Below are positions 44,059-55,936 of a stretch of DNA of 64,000 nt, piece by piece. The stretch comes from Alternaria dauci (taxonomy: Eukaryota > Ascomycota > Dothideomycetes > Pleosporales > Pleosporaceae). The stretch lies in the NCBI RefSeq assembly GCF_042100115.1, contig NC_091275.1, forward strand, positions 2,542,001-2,606,000, given 5' to 3'. The position numbers and the translations under genes are program-made. The stretch's first letter is position 1; every line of letters starts with the position of its first letter. The notes under the pieces were generated by a model. That model made no database searches and was not told the DNA's origin. It saw only the letters and a program-made list of their open reading frames with translations.

Positions 44059-44734
44059 TTAGTAATGGCCATAGTCTTCCGTCGTGCAGACTGTGGTCGT
44101 GCCAGTGGAGATGTAAGTGGTTGGCTTCTTCGCAGTTTCGGTAATGACGGCCGTGGCGGTCTTGGAAGACGTGATGGTCTCCTTAGCAGTGGCAATGCTG
44201 GTCTTGTAAGAAGTACCGGTGGAGCTGTGTAGATGTGAGCAGGATGATCGTCTCTGGAGAGGGTAACTAGGTACTTACACAACTGGAATGGTCTCGCACT
44301 TGGTAGACGACTTGACTTCGCTTTCTACCACGGTGTTGTAGATGGTTGTCACAGTCGAATAGACTTTGGTGTTGAAATGAGTAGTGTAATCAGTCACAGT
44401 CTTTGTGCTAGCACCGGTAGTGGTGTATGGGCATGGAGACGCGGTAGTGGAGAGTATCTCGGTGACAGTGGTGACCGGAACGACCTCAGTCTTGGTAGAC
44501 AAGTAGGTAGTCTCGTACTCCCCGACACTAGAGGTGATCCACGTGGCTACGAAGAGTCAATTTTTGATGATGCAAAGCGGCGTTGAGATACATACAGGAA
44601 GTGCAGACTCCTGTCTCTTCCTCAGGGGGAGGAGCTTCATATCCAACGGAGGACTTGGGAGGTGTGGGATAGCCTGGAAAAGCAGCAACCACGGAAGCCG
44701 AAGCAACGAGCGTGAGGAGGTTGTTGAAGAGCAT
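44059..44734 (-). CDS. Secreted Ser/Thr-rich wall-type protein
   Basis: Exons are 44734-44596, 44546-44279 and 44224-44059 (introns 49 and 54 nt), giving 190 residues. A signal peptide is clear (MLFNNLLTLVASASVVAAFP), followed by a short Pro-rich stretch and then Thr/Ser/Val-rich sequence (TTYLSTKTEVVPVTTVTEIL, TKVYSTVTTIYNTVVE) that would be heavily O-mannosylated. There are few cysteines (CTSC, CPY, KCE, VCTT). No GPI-attachment signal is visible: it ends in charged EDYGHY. Cell-wall or extracellular location is inferred. No member function can be named. Confidence 0.8.
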
Positions 44735-45142
44735 CTTTTGCTAAAGATGAGGGTGATCTGGGCTGAAGGAAAGCGAGTGACGATGTGTATAGATCTGGTG
44801 GAATGGGCTGTCGGATAGATCGTTGCAGACACTGGGGGCTGATGATGGTTTCGAAGTGGAACATAGCGTCGCTTTATACTTGAGCCCTGGTCACGAAAGC
44901 TCGTATCCCCAGTGTATCATCTTGCGTTTCTTGTTGAGCGTTGGGCCAAAGAAGCAATGTCGTTCTCCCGCAGCATCCGAGTGATCGACAACGCGATCCG
45001 TACCTGGGTAGTACCTTGAACATCTCACAGCATAGCTTAGAGGAACAGACAGTGCGGAGAAAGTACTGCAGTTAGACCAAGAAGAGACGGGCATAGGTCA
45101 AACATACTGATGCGGGCCTAGATCACGTCGTGCCGTGGAAGT

Positions 45143-45158
45143 ACCTAGGTACCTAGGT
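45143..45158. repeat. Tandem palindromic octamer ACCTAGGT x2
   Basis: Two adjacent copies of the self-complementary octamer acctaggt. Direct observation; function unknown. Confidence 0.8.
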
Positions 45159-45329
45159 AGTCAGGACTCCACCGCGATCTTTTAGCCCACCGGTTGCGAT
45201 GGCTACCAGTGTCAATATACTTGTTATGCACGCGCAAGCCTTGAAAATTTTCTCTTAGAGCGACACATGTTGAACGTGCACCTCATGGCGTTATGTGGTA
45301 TGGAATGGATGCAGGTGATGACTACGATG

Positions 45330-45502
45330 AAAGTTAGATTAATATTATTATTATAATAAAGTTAAGTTTTAATAAAGTAACGAAATGTTAAGAATGAATT
45401 AGTTCAAAACTGTTTTCTTTAAATTTCACTTTTCTTAACAACCTAGTCAGCTAAGAGTATACTAACTTCGAGAAGTTTTCTATTTAGGTTAGACTATGCT
45501 AA
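45330..45502. other. AT-rich island, RIP-like relic
   Basis: About 170 bases made mostly of A and T, rich in TpA and poor in CpA/TpG, inside otherwise balanced sequence. This matches what repeat-induced point mutation leaves of a transposon. It is too short to name the element. Confidence 0.5.
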
Positions 45503-46332
45503 CTCTGGGCGCGGGCATGGTTGGATGACGTGTATGCACGCGGGTTTATTGAAGAAGATTACACGACTTTGAGCCGAAGGCTCTTCCGGACACGATGAGG
45601 CAACGAGTGGAGGCAGATCCTCGCTATCTGCACGCGTGTTTACCGGTAGTTCCCAGTATGAATCCCAGGAACCCGGAACCCGTTGGAGTGGCCGGAAAAC
45701 ACGGAATTGGAAGCTGAGCCCCTCGCTCTTGATTGGGGACTACCGACTAGTTCGACCGGATGTTTCTAGCGATGATCACCGCAGCGCTGCATTCTAATAG
45801 CAAGTTGTCTTTGCGGTGAAGGATGCGTGGTACGATGCACGTGCGGCTTAAGCAATTCGCGATTCTTGATGGACGCTGTTGTTCGACAGAGAGCAGTATA
45901 CGCGTCAAGTTGAGTACTGTGTGGAGACGAGAGTTTGTTTGTAGACGGCAGAGAGGTGTTGTGATGAACGACGAGGATCCAGCCATTGTGGGGTTTCTGG
46001 GCGCACGGCCCGAGACCCACCGGCCGCGGCTTCCATCACAACTTTTTTGTGATGCCGCTGACGAACACATCGCCTCTGCCATTGCTTCACGACCCCGCCT
46101 TTTTGGATAATAACTCAACCGTTCCGAGTATCTTCACCACGCCGCCTCGACTGTACGACGATCGGCAAGCGCAAAATCTCGCTCTTGGTTAGCAGAGACG
46201 CGCTCGGGGGTCCGCAACGAATTCGGTATGCGACGCTAGTTCCTGCAGTCACCCGACAGACCGCCCCAGACTATTCGCAGTACGACTGTAGTAGTTGATG
46301 TAGATTTCTAGAAGACTCCGATCTTAAGAACG

Positions 46333-46833
46333 ATGAGCCAACCAGCAGCTGGTCCGGGCAACCCTCCTACACGGGCGGCTGAAAGCGCGTACGAAGGCAC
46401 ACCCATCACATCTCCACGGTCATTACGCCAACTTTCGATATACTTCCTCGGGAGCGCCTGCCTATTGGCATCGACTGCCATAACGCGAAAGGCTGTATGG
46501 AGACGGCAGCTCCGTGTCATGCCGAAGTTTTTTGAAGCGAACACAAACCCGCACGAATACTTTAGTCCCTTCTCAGACGCCTGTCAGGCTCTGAACCTGG
46601 CAACAATGAACTGTGCCAGCGTCGGAATCATGGCACTGGGTGGCGCAATGTGGACCTTCGATATTGCCAATCTGAAAGAAGCTCGGGCAGTTCTACGGAG
46701 CCGCTTAAATTACGACCGAATCTATGAATCCGAAGATGATATACCAAACAGCATCAGCGAGATGATAATAGCCTCTGGACAGATGCGAATAATAGAGGAG
46801 GACGAGAAGAACGATTTCAAGAAAGACCAATAA
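46333..46833 (+). CDS. AIM11: AIM11-like mitochondrial protein
   Basis: Intronless, 166 residues. Aim11 (altered inheritance of mitochondria 11) is a small conserved fungal membrane protein of uncertain function. The family pattern is clear: SLRQLSIYFLGSACLLASTA followed by RKAVWRR, then PKFFEANTNPH, and a second membrane segment with ALNLATMNCASVGIMALGGA and MWTFDI. Both hydrophobic segments fit membrane spans. The acidic Lys/Asp-rich tail is usual. The start is the ATG at 46333; the residues before the first span are Pro/Ala-rich. Confidence 0.88.
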   Translation: MSQPAAGPGNPPTRAAESAYEGTPITSPRSLRQLSIYFLGSACLLASTAITRKAVWRRQLRVMPKFFEANTNPHEYFSPFSDACQALNLATMNCASVGIMALGGAMWTFDIANLKEARAVLRSRLNYDRIYESEDDIPNSISEMIIASGQMRIIEEDEKNDFKKDQ

Positions 46834-47789
46834 CGACCGTTGACGTGTACGAGTACGATTGTAAGAATAGTGTATACAACAGAAAGGCTGAGCGTCCACC
46901 AGCCGCGTATAGTAACACAGCTGCGGTAGTCTCTCAATGCCCCATCGGATGAGCATTCGCAATAAGGCACAGCATCCTGAGCCCAATGAACAACTCCGCC
47001 TCTATACCGAGTCAACATCCTTCTATACCATCAACGTGTCGTGGAGTACGTGGGCTATTGATGCTGACGCGTCACATGCAGAACGCCACGCTGGAATGAG
47101 GAGGATAAGTGCCGTTCTCTGATGTCGATACGTGAAAGATCCCTGTTTCATGACTGCGAAGATGGACCTGGGCGTTAGCGACTTCGAAACGCCTTAAGGT
47201 CGATCCATAGCTCAACAGAAGGGCCACACATGGATATTACACAGCACGGACTGAATGTGGTATCGATGAGGGGCGTCTTACTTCGAGAGCTTACTCACTT
47301 GGCCATGCCTCTGCTAAAGCGAGTTTCAACGGACGACTGTCGCAAGACTTGGAACCTGTGGTGCTTGCCTGCAGCTTGTCTTGATGACACATAGGTGCCT
47401 AGAGCCGTGACTCTCGTACAAAACAGCCTAGGGGTAGCGTTTCTCTAGTAAAAAGTCGGAACGACGGTATTGTTGCACAAATGCAAATTTACGTGTCCAA
47501 GCAGCTCCGACATAGCCAACGAGTACATTTGTGCTCGTGTTCACGACTAATGTCGTCAGCGCAAAAATAGGAACAGTGGCTCAGCCAAGGACCTTACCAA
47601 TATGATCGTGCACCATAAGCTTACAGAACCTACTATTTTACTACCCTTCGACCTTAACATAGCACAAGGTTGGCTCCTCAGCACGCGTTGCAGGTAGTAT
47701 CACAGGATGATCCACAGAAGTCCAGGAACTCAACATCCTCATATTGCAGTAGTCGATATGAAGACGGCTTAGGCTTGACATTCTCTCCA
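46834..47789. other. Intergenic between convergent genes
   Basis: No supported gene. Frames opposite AIM11 and at 47641-48001 are shadows. Confidence 0.5.
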
Positions 47790-48317
47790 TCATGATGGTC
47801 TTCCATCTCCGACCTTGACCCCTTTTTGCCCATCTCTGTTTGCTCTCCAAACACCCTCACCACCCTCGAATCTCTCAAGTTTCCAGATCTCAGCCCTATC
47901 CTTGGTCTCCTCCAATGCTTCCTCGCCAGCTCTCCATGCCGCCTGGCGGTGTGGTGACGAAACTGCAATGACGATGCTCTCCTCGCCAATCGGGCATTCA
48001 CCTAGCTTGTGAATGATGGCGATCTTAGTGCACGAATGCTTAGTGAGGATAGACGTCGCGATCTTGAAGAGGGTGTTGATGGCAAGGGGAGCGTAAGAAG
48101 TATAGGCCAAGGATGAAACAGGCTCGTTGTTGAAGGAATCGCGGGTCGTGCCTATGAACAGAACGGTTGCGCCTGCGGATGGAGAGCGGACAAATCTTGT
48201 TGCTGATAGGGAGTCTAGATCGTGCGGGGTGAGTTCGACATGGATCGTGTCTGTGGTCTTGGTGACGGGGTCTGACGGTATGTCCGGATTGTAAGATTGA
48301 GGTTCTGTGGTCGCCAT
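47790..48317 (-). CDS. cnxH: Molybdopterin synthase large (catalytic) subunit, MoaE family
   Basis: This subunit inserts dithiolene sulfur into precursor Z during molybdenum cofactor synthesis, needed for nitrate reductase and xanthine dehydrogenase. It is intronless, 175 residues. Family marks are GATVLFIGTTRDSF, LAYTSYAPLA, IIHKLGECPIGEESIVIAVS and SSPHRQAAWRAGEEALEETK. The conserved catalytic lysines align as Lys139 (ETKDR) and Lys146 (IWKLE). The C-terminus is slightly longer than in bacteria. The cnxH symbol follows the Aspergillus name for this enzyme. The small sulfur-carrier subunit is not in this window. Confidence 0.93.
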   Translation of the reverse strand: MATTEPQSYNPDIPSDPVTKTTDTIHVELTPHDLDSLSATRFVRSPSAGATVLFIGTTRDSFNNEPVSSLAYTSYAPLAINTLFKIATSILTKHSCTKIAIIHKLGECPIGEESIVIAVSSPHRQAAWRAGEEALEETKDRAEIWKLERFEGGEGVWRANRDGQKGVKVGDGRPS

Positions 48318-48999
48318 GTTGGCGAGAGATTGATGTTCTATGCCTGGGTCTTGGGATGATCAGTTTATACCCTTCCAGAAATTACCTATACAAATGCACC
48401 CCCACCATTGCCAGTTCGCTCTTGCCGCGCCATGGATTTGAGTCGCTTTTGGTATTTACTCACTTTTGGTAGACTTGTGATACTAGCACAATGACAGGAC
48501 TTTCGTGATGTTCAGATCTGAGTGTACGGGTGGCTGCCAAAAACGTGCTGGTGACATGTCGAAGATGCCGTCATAGCAGCGCGGGACATTATCTTAGCGG
48601 CGATCAACGGCGTGCATCCTCACACGTGCAGCGTTAACTCCGGCCCCGCTCCTACCAGCCCCAGCTCGCGTCGAACGACTGCTTTCATCGCGAGCCAAGT
48701 CCGGGGCAACTAGTCTTTGTTAACGCCTTATTGCCTCGCCGCCTGATTCCCCTGACTAGACATCCGCGCAACGTACACGGACGGGCCCCTGCATCCCTTC
48801 TCAAACCGCCACCGTCATTCGCTACCTTGCTTGCCTCGACGCGTCGTGCTAGCCGACACCTCTCGATCTACGATTCCAACACGTATACGAGACCGCCTAC
48901 CCTTCACAAACAAACAAACAAACGAACAATCGAAAGCCCTCGCAAACTCACATGCATGGCGAGGGATGGTCCACAATACAACATAAGACATAACCCAAG
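48318..48999. promoter_or_regulatory. Divergent upstream region, MoaE and Nvj2-type genes
   Basis: 682 bp between divergent starts. The part before 49000 is C/A-rich leader with an (ACAA)n run at about 48906-48921. A frame at 48731-49003 is Arg/Pro/Ser-rich and judged leader. Confidence 0.45.
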
Positions 49000-51907
49000 A
49001 TGAGCGGGGACTGGGGGTATGGGACCGTATTCAAGATATTCGTATGGGGCTACCTTGTAGGAGGATTGACCCTTCTACCCGCTGTATTTGCGGCCGCATG
49101 GTTCTTGGGAACTAGGCCTGTCGAACAGGAGAGCTTCACCGCCAACACAGAACATGGGGCAGCTCCAGGACAACGCAGGAAGGACAGCGACAACGCGCAT
49201 CTGGGAGTGGGCATAGACGATGAAATACTGGAGAAGCTGAAGGGCAGAACTCACGAGCCGGATGCATGTGCTGGATACTTCGCAGTATGCCGAGAGTATG
49301 TGCCAGGGGGTGTCAATGGCAAACCTCCGGATCGAACAACGCCGGCCGGTGCTGTAGTAGCTGTGGAGAGCCCGAGCGTATACCAGTCCATATACAGGGG
49401 CATTTTCGACAGAAACAAGACCACAAGTCCTTCCCTAGAAGCAACGAATGCGAAGAACAAAAAGGCCCGCAATGTCTTCTATGTTGTCTTACGGTATGTC
49501 TGTACACTCCAAACACACGAACTCGGACTAATCCAGGGCAGGCTTGGACATCTCATGCTGTACGACAACGAAGACCAGCTCGAAGTACGCCACGTCATAT
49601 CGCTCGCGCATTACAAAGTAGACATATATGGAGGCGGAGAGCGCATACCAGAGGGCGAGCTATGGATCAAGCGAAACTGTATGTCTTGATGCTAGCATCT
49701 ACTACTCTGTAGTTCTAACACATCTAGGCATCCGACTAATCCGGCAGCTGGAAAACAACGGCACTGATGCGGCGAAAGGCTTCTATTTGTTCTCCGACAA
49801 CTGCTCCGAGAAGGAAGACTTCTACCATGCGATGCTAAACGCTCAAGAAAACCAGAAAGACCCCGCCGATACGGACCACCCATTCATCCCACTCAAATTT
49901 GACACACCCGATCTTGTCAAGCTAGTGCAGCAATTGCATGCTTCGGAAGAGAATCTCCATACGCGCTGGATCAATGCGCTGATTGGCAGAGTGTTCCTGG
50001 CTCTATACAAAACCTCGCAAGTCAAAGACTTTATCGCGAGTAAGATTAACAAGAAGATTGCCCGGGTCCCGAAGCCCGCTATTATCAGCAGTGTACAACT
50101 ACGCAAGGTCGACATGGGCACCCTTCCGCCTTTTATTACGAATCCTAAGCTCAAGGAGTTAACTGTCGACGGTGATCTTATTGTGGAGGCAGACATTAGC
50201 TACAAAGGGAACTTCCGCATCGAGATTTCCGCTACCGTTCGAATCGATCTGGGGACTCGGTTCAAAGCTCGCGAGGTGACACTCGTGTTGGCTACTGTGT
50301 TAAAGAGGCTTGATGGTCATATTCTGATCAGAGTGAAACCTCCACCTAGTAACAGACTTTGGATAACGTTTGAAACACCACCCAAGATGGAGTTCTCGCT
50401 TGAGCCAATTGTGAGTTCGCGTCAAATTACATATGGCGTTGTTCTTAGGGCTATCGAGGGTCGCATACGAGAAGTGGTGAACGAGACACTAGTGTTGCCC
50501 AATTGGGACGACATGCCGTTTACCGACACGATTGCGCAGATCATAAGAGGCGGTATCTGGGAAGACAGTGCAAAGCACGACGAGGAAGACACAGACAAGA
50601 TCAAGCGGGATGAAGCAACACTTGAGACCGCGATTTCGGATGCTGAGAAGCTTGATGAAAAGGCCGACTCAGCCAGTGCACACTTCTCTATTGCATCAAG
50701 CGTTGATTCAGAAGAGGTCGGTACTGGTGTTTCATCCTCGACTGATCACAAGTCTTCATCTTCATCAGTAAGGCCGCGGGCGATGCGGTCCTCATCGTCT
50801 GCCGCCCATGTGAAGATTGACTCGTCGATGGCTTCTGCTGAAATAGCAAACGACCGCACCATGACACCGACAAGTGTAAGATCGCTTCCTGTCATATCGC
50901 CTGCCAAGTCGCCCGTGCGACCCAAGAGCGCGCGCAAGACAACAGAATCATCAGAGAGCTCTTCGGAAGACACTTCTGCTGCATCAATATACGCAGAAAG
51001 CATTGCGTCTGCACCAGTTCCAATGACGGAGCATTCACGAACCAGGTCCAAGGAACTAACCACACAAGAGATCGCTGCAGCTGCAGCCGCCGCAGCAGGA
51101 GCAAGTAATATGGCGACGAAGAAGCAAACGATCAACCAGTCCCTCAACTCCGCCACAGCAGCGGCCAGGAATTGGCTCGCAGCCAAGCAAAATACAAAGC
51201 CCAACGTCAATACCAACAATAGACCACCGACATCCGAAGGCCCAAACCCAGATCACGACTCATCGTCGTCATCGTCTTTGGAAGCCCGTCCGCAGCTCCA
51301 ATCGAACCCCTCGATCTCGAAATCCCACACAGAACCCATGGGCAGAGGTCAGCCCCTCCCACCCCCAGGTACACCTCTTCCGCACCCCAAGAACGAGAAG
51401 AGACAGACCTGGGCCATTCCCGCCGCGGCCTCGAATACATTTGCTAATCTCACAAAACGGAAACCAGTCGTGCCTACTACGAACTCGCCTGTCGTCTCCA
51501 GCAAGCGATCTGTGGAAGATCTGGCTGAAAACCCAAAAACGTCACTGGGTACGGCTTCCTTGGGTACAGCCTCCCTCCTACCAGCCGCGCATTTCCCAGA
51601 CCATGATACCAGGACTGGCAGTGGTAACAATGGCGGAGAAGACAACGATGGAGAGGATGTTTTCCGTGAGATGCGTAGAAGGAAAAGTAGCGCTGCTAGT
51701 AATGAGTTAACGACGCCGCCTCCACCGTTGCCGAAACGCAGACAGAGACAGCCGAGCTTGAATCTTAGTGAGCATCAGAGGCGGGCGAGCCAGAGCCACA
51801 ACGTGCAGCCATTCGGCATGGGGGAGGAGTTGTTTGTCGTTGAGGCACCGGTTGTGGAGGGGAGTGTGAAGGACGATGAGGGGAGTAGGGAGAGAGGGAG
51901 CACGTGA
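49000..51907 (+). CDS. NVJ2: Nvj2/TEX2-type PH and SMP domain lipid-transfer protein
   Basis: Nvj2-type proteins sit in the ER membrane and carry lipids (ceramide in yeast) at contacts with vacuole or Golgi. Exons are 49000-49493, 49542-49678 and 49728-51907 (introns 48 and 49 nt), giving 936 residues. There is an N-terminal membrane anchor (FVWGYLVGGLTLLPAVFAAA, about 14-33), a PH-like domain at about 150-270 that splicing restores (VVLRLGHLMLYDNEDQ), and an SMP domain at about 283-475 (NLHTRWINALIGRVFLALY to VLPNWDDMPF). The rest is disordered Ser/Pro/Thr-rich sequence with a poly-Ala run (IAAAAAAAAGA). The first intron is a multiple of three without a stop, so its retention adds 16 residues in frame. 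Confidence 0.92.
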
Positions 51908-52701
51908 TGAAACATTGATTTGAGGCATTATCATGAACACTCTTCTCTGAATGGATTTCAAAAGGCACAATATGCCTATCATAGGAGCATGATACATGCG
52001 GTGGCTACCCATTGACTATGCGGTGACTCCTGGCCTTGACTTGCTGAAGCCATAGTCTGGTCTCTCAGCCATGCTCTTCTGCTGTCCCTTTACCTTTGTG
52101 AGACTTATGTTCCCTGTGGCCTTCTCCCTCCTAATTGTTGAGTAGGCCCGTCAAAGACTTTGAAGTCTTAATGGAGGACAGTCTACAACGGTGCGGTGAG
52201 CGAACGTTTGAGAGGTGTAGTATTGTTGACATGTTCTAAGCATTGGTGGCTTGGCAGTGATGTTTGGGAAGGTGTGATGAAGAGGTGCTAGGTACAGCGT
52301 GTGAGAAAAGCGCGCTCCTTCTTAACAGGGGACAAATTACTGTCCAGCCACTCAAACGACCAGACCTGCCCTGTTCCTTGCACGCTGAAGTGTCAAGTTG
52401 ATGGTGCCAACCTTGGCTCTTCCTCTTGTCCGTTGCCACTCGTAGTGTTCTACATTCATGCGCTGACGAAGAATAACACGGTGCATACCTTTGGAAGTAA
52501 ACACAACGAAGCTTTTTGATTAGTCACGTGGTTGGTGCTAGAGTCGTTCAATTCACCAGGTATCTTCCTCTGCCAATCCGGTTGACGATGCAACCTCCAG
52601 GTCCGCTGAAGAGTCTTCTTCTTCCGCGTATAGACCTCCCACTCCGGAGTTCATTTCCCTTGGCTTCTCTACAGCGGCGTACCACTTGTCCCGTCGCCTC
52701 A
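51908..52701. other. Intergenic between convergent genes
   Basis: 3' flanks of the Nvj2-type and NudC genes; only motif-free short frames. Confidence 0.5.
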
Positions 52702-53331
52702 TCAACCCATCTTTGCGTTGGAGAAATCCATCTCGGGATGCTGCTTCTTGAACTGCTCCAAGATGTCTGCCTTTTTCTGCTCGTCGCTCGTCGGCTTTCC
52801 TTGCTCCTTCTGCCTCTGGTCGAACATCATCTTCTCCACCATGGTCCGTGTCTCGCCGTCGAGGTCGCCTAGTTTGCTGTTCTCGGGCTGGATCTTGGAC
52901 GTGTCGATCTTTGGCGCGGTCGTGACTACGTGTGCCCACCACTCCATCTGGTTCACTTTGTCGAGGTGGATGGAGATTTCCTTCTGGGACCCGACCGAGG
53001 CCAGTGTCCAGGTGGAGTCGTCGACGCGGATGGGATGAGGCAGCTCGCCCTGGAGAAGGCGTTAGTTAGCACAGGCTGTTTCCAGACAGGATGGGAAGCG
53101 ACGAACATCGATAAAAGGCTCCTGGCCCTTGATGCCGACCCTGAGCTTGTTGCGGCCAATGTCGACAATGAGGTCCTTGCCCTTGTACTTGGCGTCAATG
53201 GTGATTGCGATGTCGAGGTCCTTGATGGTCTGGTCCCATTTGTAGGGCAGCGCCGCCTGCTCGGCCTGCTCCTTTGCGCGCGCCTCGGCGTCGGCCTTGG
53301 CTGTGTCCTCTGGGGGTGGCGAGCCAGACAT
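52702..53331 (-). CDS. nudC: NudC family co-chaperone (nuclear distribution protein)
   Basis: NudC is a CS-domain Hsp90 co-chaperone needed for dynein-dependent nuclear migration. Exon 1 is 53331-53107 and exon 2 is 53049-52702 (57-nt phase-0 intron, branch GCTAAC, acceptor CTCCAG), giving 190 residues. The CS domain reads [52 protein letters not shown] across the splice, then [15 protein letters not shown]. The C-terminal helix with [20 protein letters not shown] and [15 protein letters not shown] is the family signature. The donor is GTTCGT, a departure from the GTATGT/GTAAGT type of its neighbours, but only this splice restores the domain. It is head-to-head with the AP180 gene. Confidence 0.94.
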
Positions 53332-53723
53332 GGTCAGGTGCTTGGTGGTGTTTGGGCAAAGTTTCAGTGTCTGTGAGGGGAGTGTGGGCGGGACACGATG
53401 ACGCTCCGCCGATCCATCGTTCGCAGGACCGACGCAAGCGCAAGCTCCACCGTGCGCCCTGCTTCTCTCACCCTACCCCGGTCCACCCTAATAACAGACA
53501 TGCTCCTCGGGCCTTGACATCTACGGGCTAACCTCAGTTTTATTGATAACGCGACGACTCCTATCCTTCCACCCGCGCCGTGATGCTGCCCTAGGAACAC
53601 CCGAGCTCTCCATTGCGACACGCAGCCAGGACACCCGCATCCCACCGTCACACCAACGGCACCTCGCAGCCAGCGGCCCAACCGGGCAGCGATCTGTCTC
53701 CGCGACAGTATCCATAGCAACTC
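53332..53723. promoter_or_regulatory. 392-bp bidirectional promoter, nudC and AP180 genes
   Basis: Lies between divergent starts. Short frames on both strands overlap and are not called. No factor site assigned. Confidence 0.5.
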
Positions 53724-55936
53724 ATGGCCAGCTCCTTTGAGAAGAGTGTCAAGGGCGGCACCAAGATCAAGGTAGCTATGCGCCTTCCCACCACCGCCTT
53801 CCTCTCCCGTTCACGTCATTTGGGCCCCGTTGCGCCATCACAGCACACTGACTTGGCTCGCAGCTCGCAGCACCCAAATCCAAATATGTCGAACACATCC
53901 TCGTCGCGACACATGCCGGCGAAGCTGGCGTCGCTGAGATCTTCCGCGCCCTCACGAACCGATTGCGCGACTCGACATGGACCATCGTATTCAAGAGCTT
54001 GATCATCGTACACCTCATGATAAGAGAGGGAGAGCCCGAGGTCACGCTCAAGTTTCTGGCGCAAAATCCGCACAGAAAACTGGCCATCAACCATTTCACA
54101 GAGGGTACGTCTTGAGATCATGTCCCAGGTACACGTATCCAGTCTCATGTACCTACAACACGGACACGAATTGGGCACCAAGCATGTGGCCCAATTATGT
54201 CCTGTGAGTTTGGGCGGATGCAATTTGGCTTGCGACCGAGGGCATACACAAGATGCTAACACTGCGCGCAATAGTACAGACCCAGGGACATAACATCCGG
54301 ACCTACTCCGAATACCTACTACGTCGAGCGATTGAATATGGCGCAACCAAGGTCGACTACGTACGCGGCGGCGAGGGGCGGCTTAAGCGGCTCACTGTAG
54401 AAAAAGGCCTTCTCCGAGAAGCAGAGAGCGTGCAGGACCAGATCAGATCATTGCTCAAGTGTCAGGTATGCACAGCCATGTCCAACTACGCCCCTTGCTG
54501 GGTTGACCTTGTATAGCCATTCGACGATGAACCGGAAAACGAGATCACCATGACAGCGTTCCGACTGCTCACGATGGATCTATTGGTGCTCTTTCACGTT
54601 ATGAACGAGGGCACTATCAACATCCTCGGTTAGTCGAGCATATGTACTTGGGTTGCAGTCTACTAATTAGACAGAGCACTATTTCGAACTATCCAAGCCA
54701 GACGCAACGCGTGCCCTGGCCGTATACCGCACGTTCGTCAAGCAGACTGAAGCCGTTGTTCAGTACCTCAGTCTTGCAAGAGCGCACGAACACTCGACGA
54801 GACTGGAGATTCCCAAGATCAAGCATGCCCCTACCAGTTTGGCAGCATCTCTGGAAGAATATCTCAACGACAAGGACTTTGAGATCAACCGACGGCAGTA
54901 CATCGCCGAGAAGGAAGCCAAGAAGAATGGCGGCAAGCCTACGAATGGCGCCAGCAAAACCCTCGATTCGAAGCCCGCAGCCGCATCCCCGAATAATACC
55001 AGCAGTCAGCCACCAGCGGCGCCAGCGAAACCGTCTTCTAGCGCACCTCTAATTGATCTCTTTGCATCACTCGAGGACAACCAACAGACCATGGCCACGC
55101 AACCGATGATGCAGCAGTACCCCCAACAAACAGGCTTTCAAGTTCCACAACAGACTGCGAATATGGCCTTCCCTCAACAGCAGCAACCGCCTTTTCCGAT
55201 GCAGAACGGGCAGAGTACCAATCCGTTTCAGATGCAACAGCAACCACAGGCGCCGCAGATGCAAGCACCTCAGATCCAGCAACAATTTACAGGCGCCGGC
55301 TTCGGAGGCTATTCTCCGCAGCCATTTGGCGTGCAGAACACCATGCCATCAATACCACAAGGTGGTATGCCTGACTACTCACAACAGCAGCAGATGCAGA
55401 TTCCCACAATTGCCGAACCTCTGCAGCCACAACAAACATCAACAAACCCATTTCGACAGTCAATGTTACCCAATGCCGAGCCCAAGATGCTTGGTAGCCC
55501 CGCCAGCACAGGTTCGCTCAATCGTTCATCTACGAACCCGTTTGCAAAACACAACACGGGGTTTTCACCACAATCACAATCCCCTGTCAACTCTCCGCCT
55601 TACTCAATGTCACCCATCCAAGAATCGCCGTTTGCTTCGATGCAGCAGCAGCAACCCATGCAACCGTTACAACCAGCCCCTACTGGCACGAACCCATTTG
55701 CACGGCAGCCTTCTCCACAAAGTGCCCCACCTACACAGGGTGGCTTGACAGTGCATGCCACAGGCAGTACTAATCCCTTCCGACAGAGCGCTTTCGTCAA
55801 CCAGCAAACAGGTCAAGGCTGGCAAAATGCGGGTAGCCAAGGCACAATGGGTGGAATGAGCTTGGACCAAGTGCCTACGACCAGTGTATTCCCACGGCCC
55901 GGTCAACAACAACAACAGCAGAATTTCCTTGGCTAG
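53724..55936 (+). CDS. AP180/CALM-type clathrin adaptor with ANTH domain
   Basis: AP180 proteins bind PI(4,5)P2 through the ANTH domain and recruit clathrin and EH-domain proteins in endocytosis (yeast Yap1801/Yap1802). Five exons: 53724-53771, 53864-54104, 54275-54465, 54517-54628 and 54675-55936 (introns 92, 170, 51 and 46 nt), giving 617 residues. The ANTH domain spans about 1-280: FEKSVKGGTKIK joins LAAPKSKYVEHILVAT, the lipid-binding region, then FKSLIIVHLMIREG and NIRTYSEYLLRRAIEY. The tail is Gln/Pro-rich with about seven NPF motifs (STNPFQM, STNPFRQ, STNPFAK, GTNPFAR and others) for EH-domain binding, and a clathrin-box-like LIDLFASLED. Confidence 0.94.

Larger units (their letters stand above)
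44735..46332. other. 1.6-kb intergenic stretch with AT-rich island
   Basis: Contains the promoter of the Ser/Thr-rich gene, a tandem palindrome (45143-45158) and an AT-rich island (45330-45502). Small frames around 45750-46190 on both strands overlap one another and have no motif. Confidence 0.5.
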
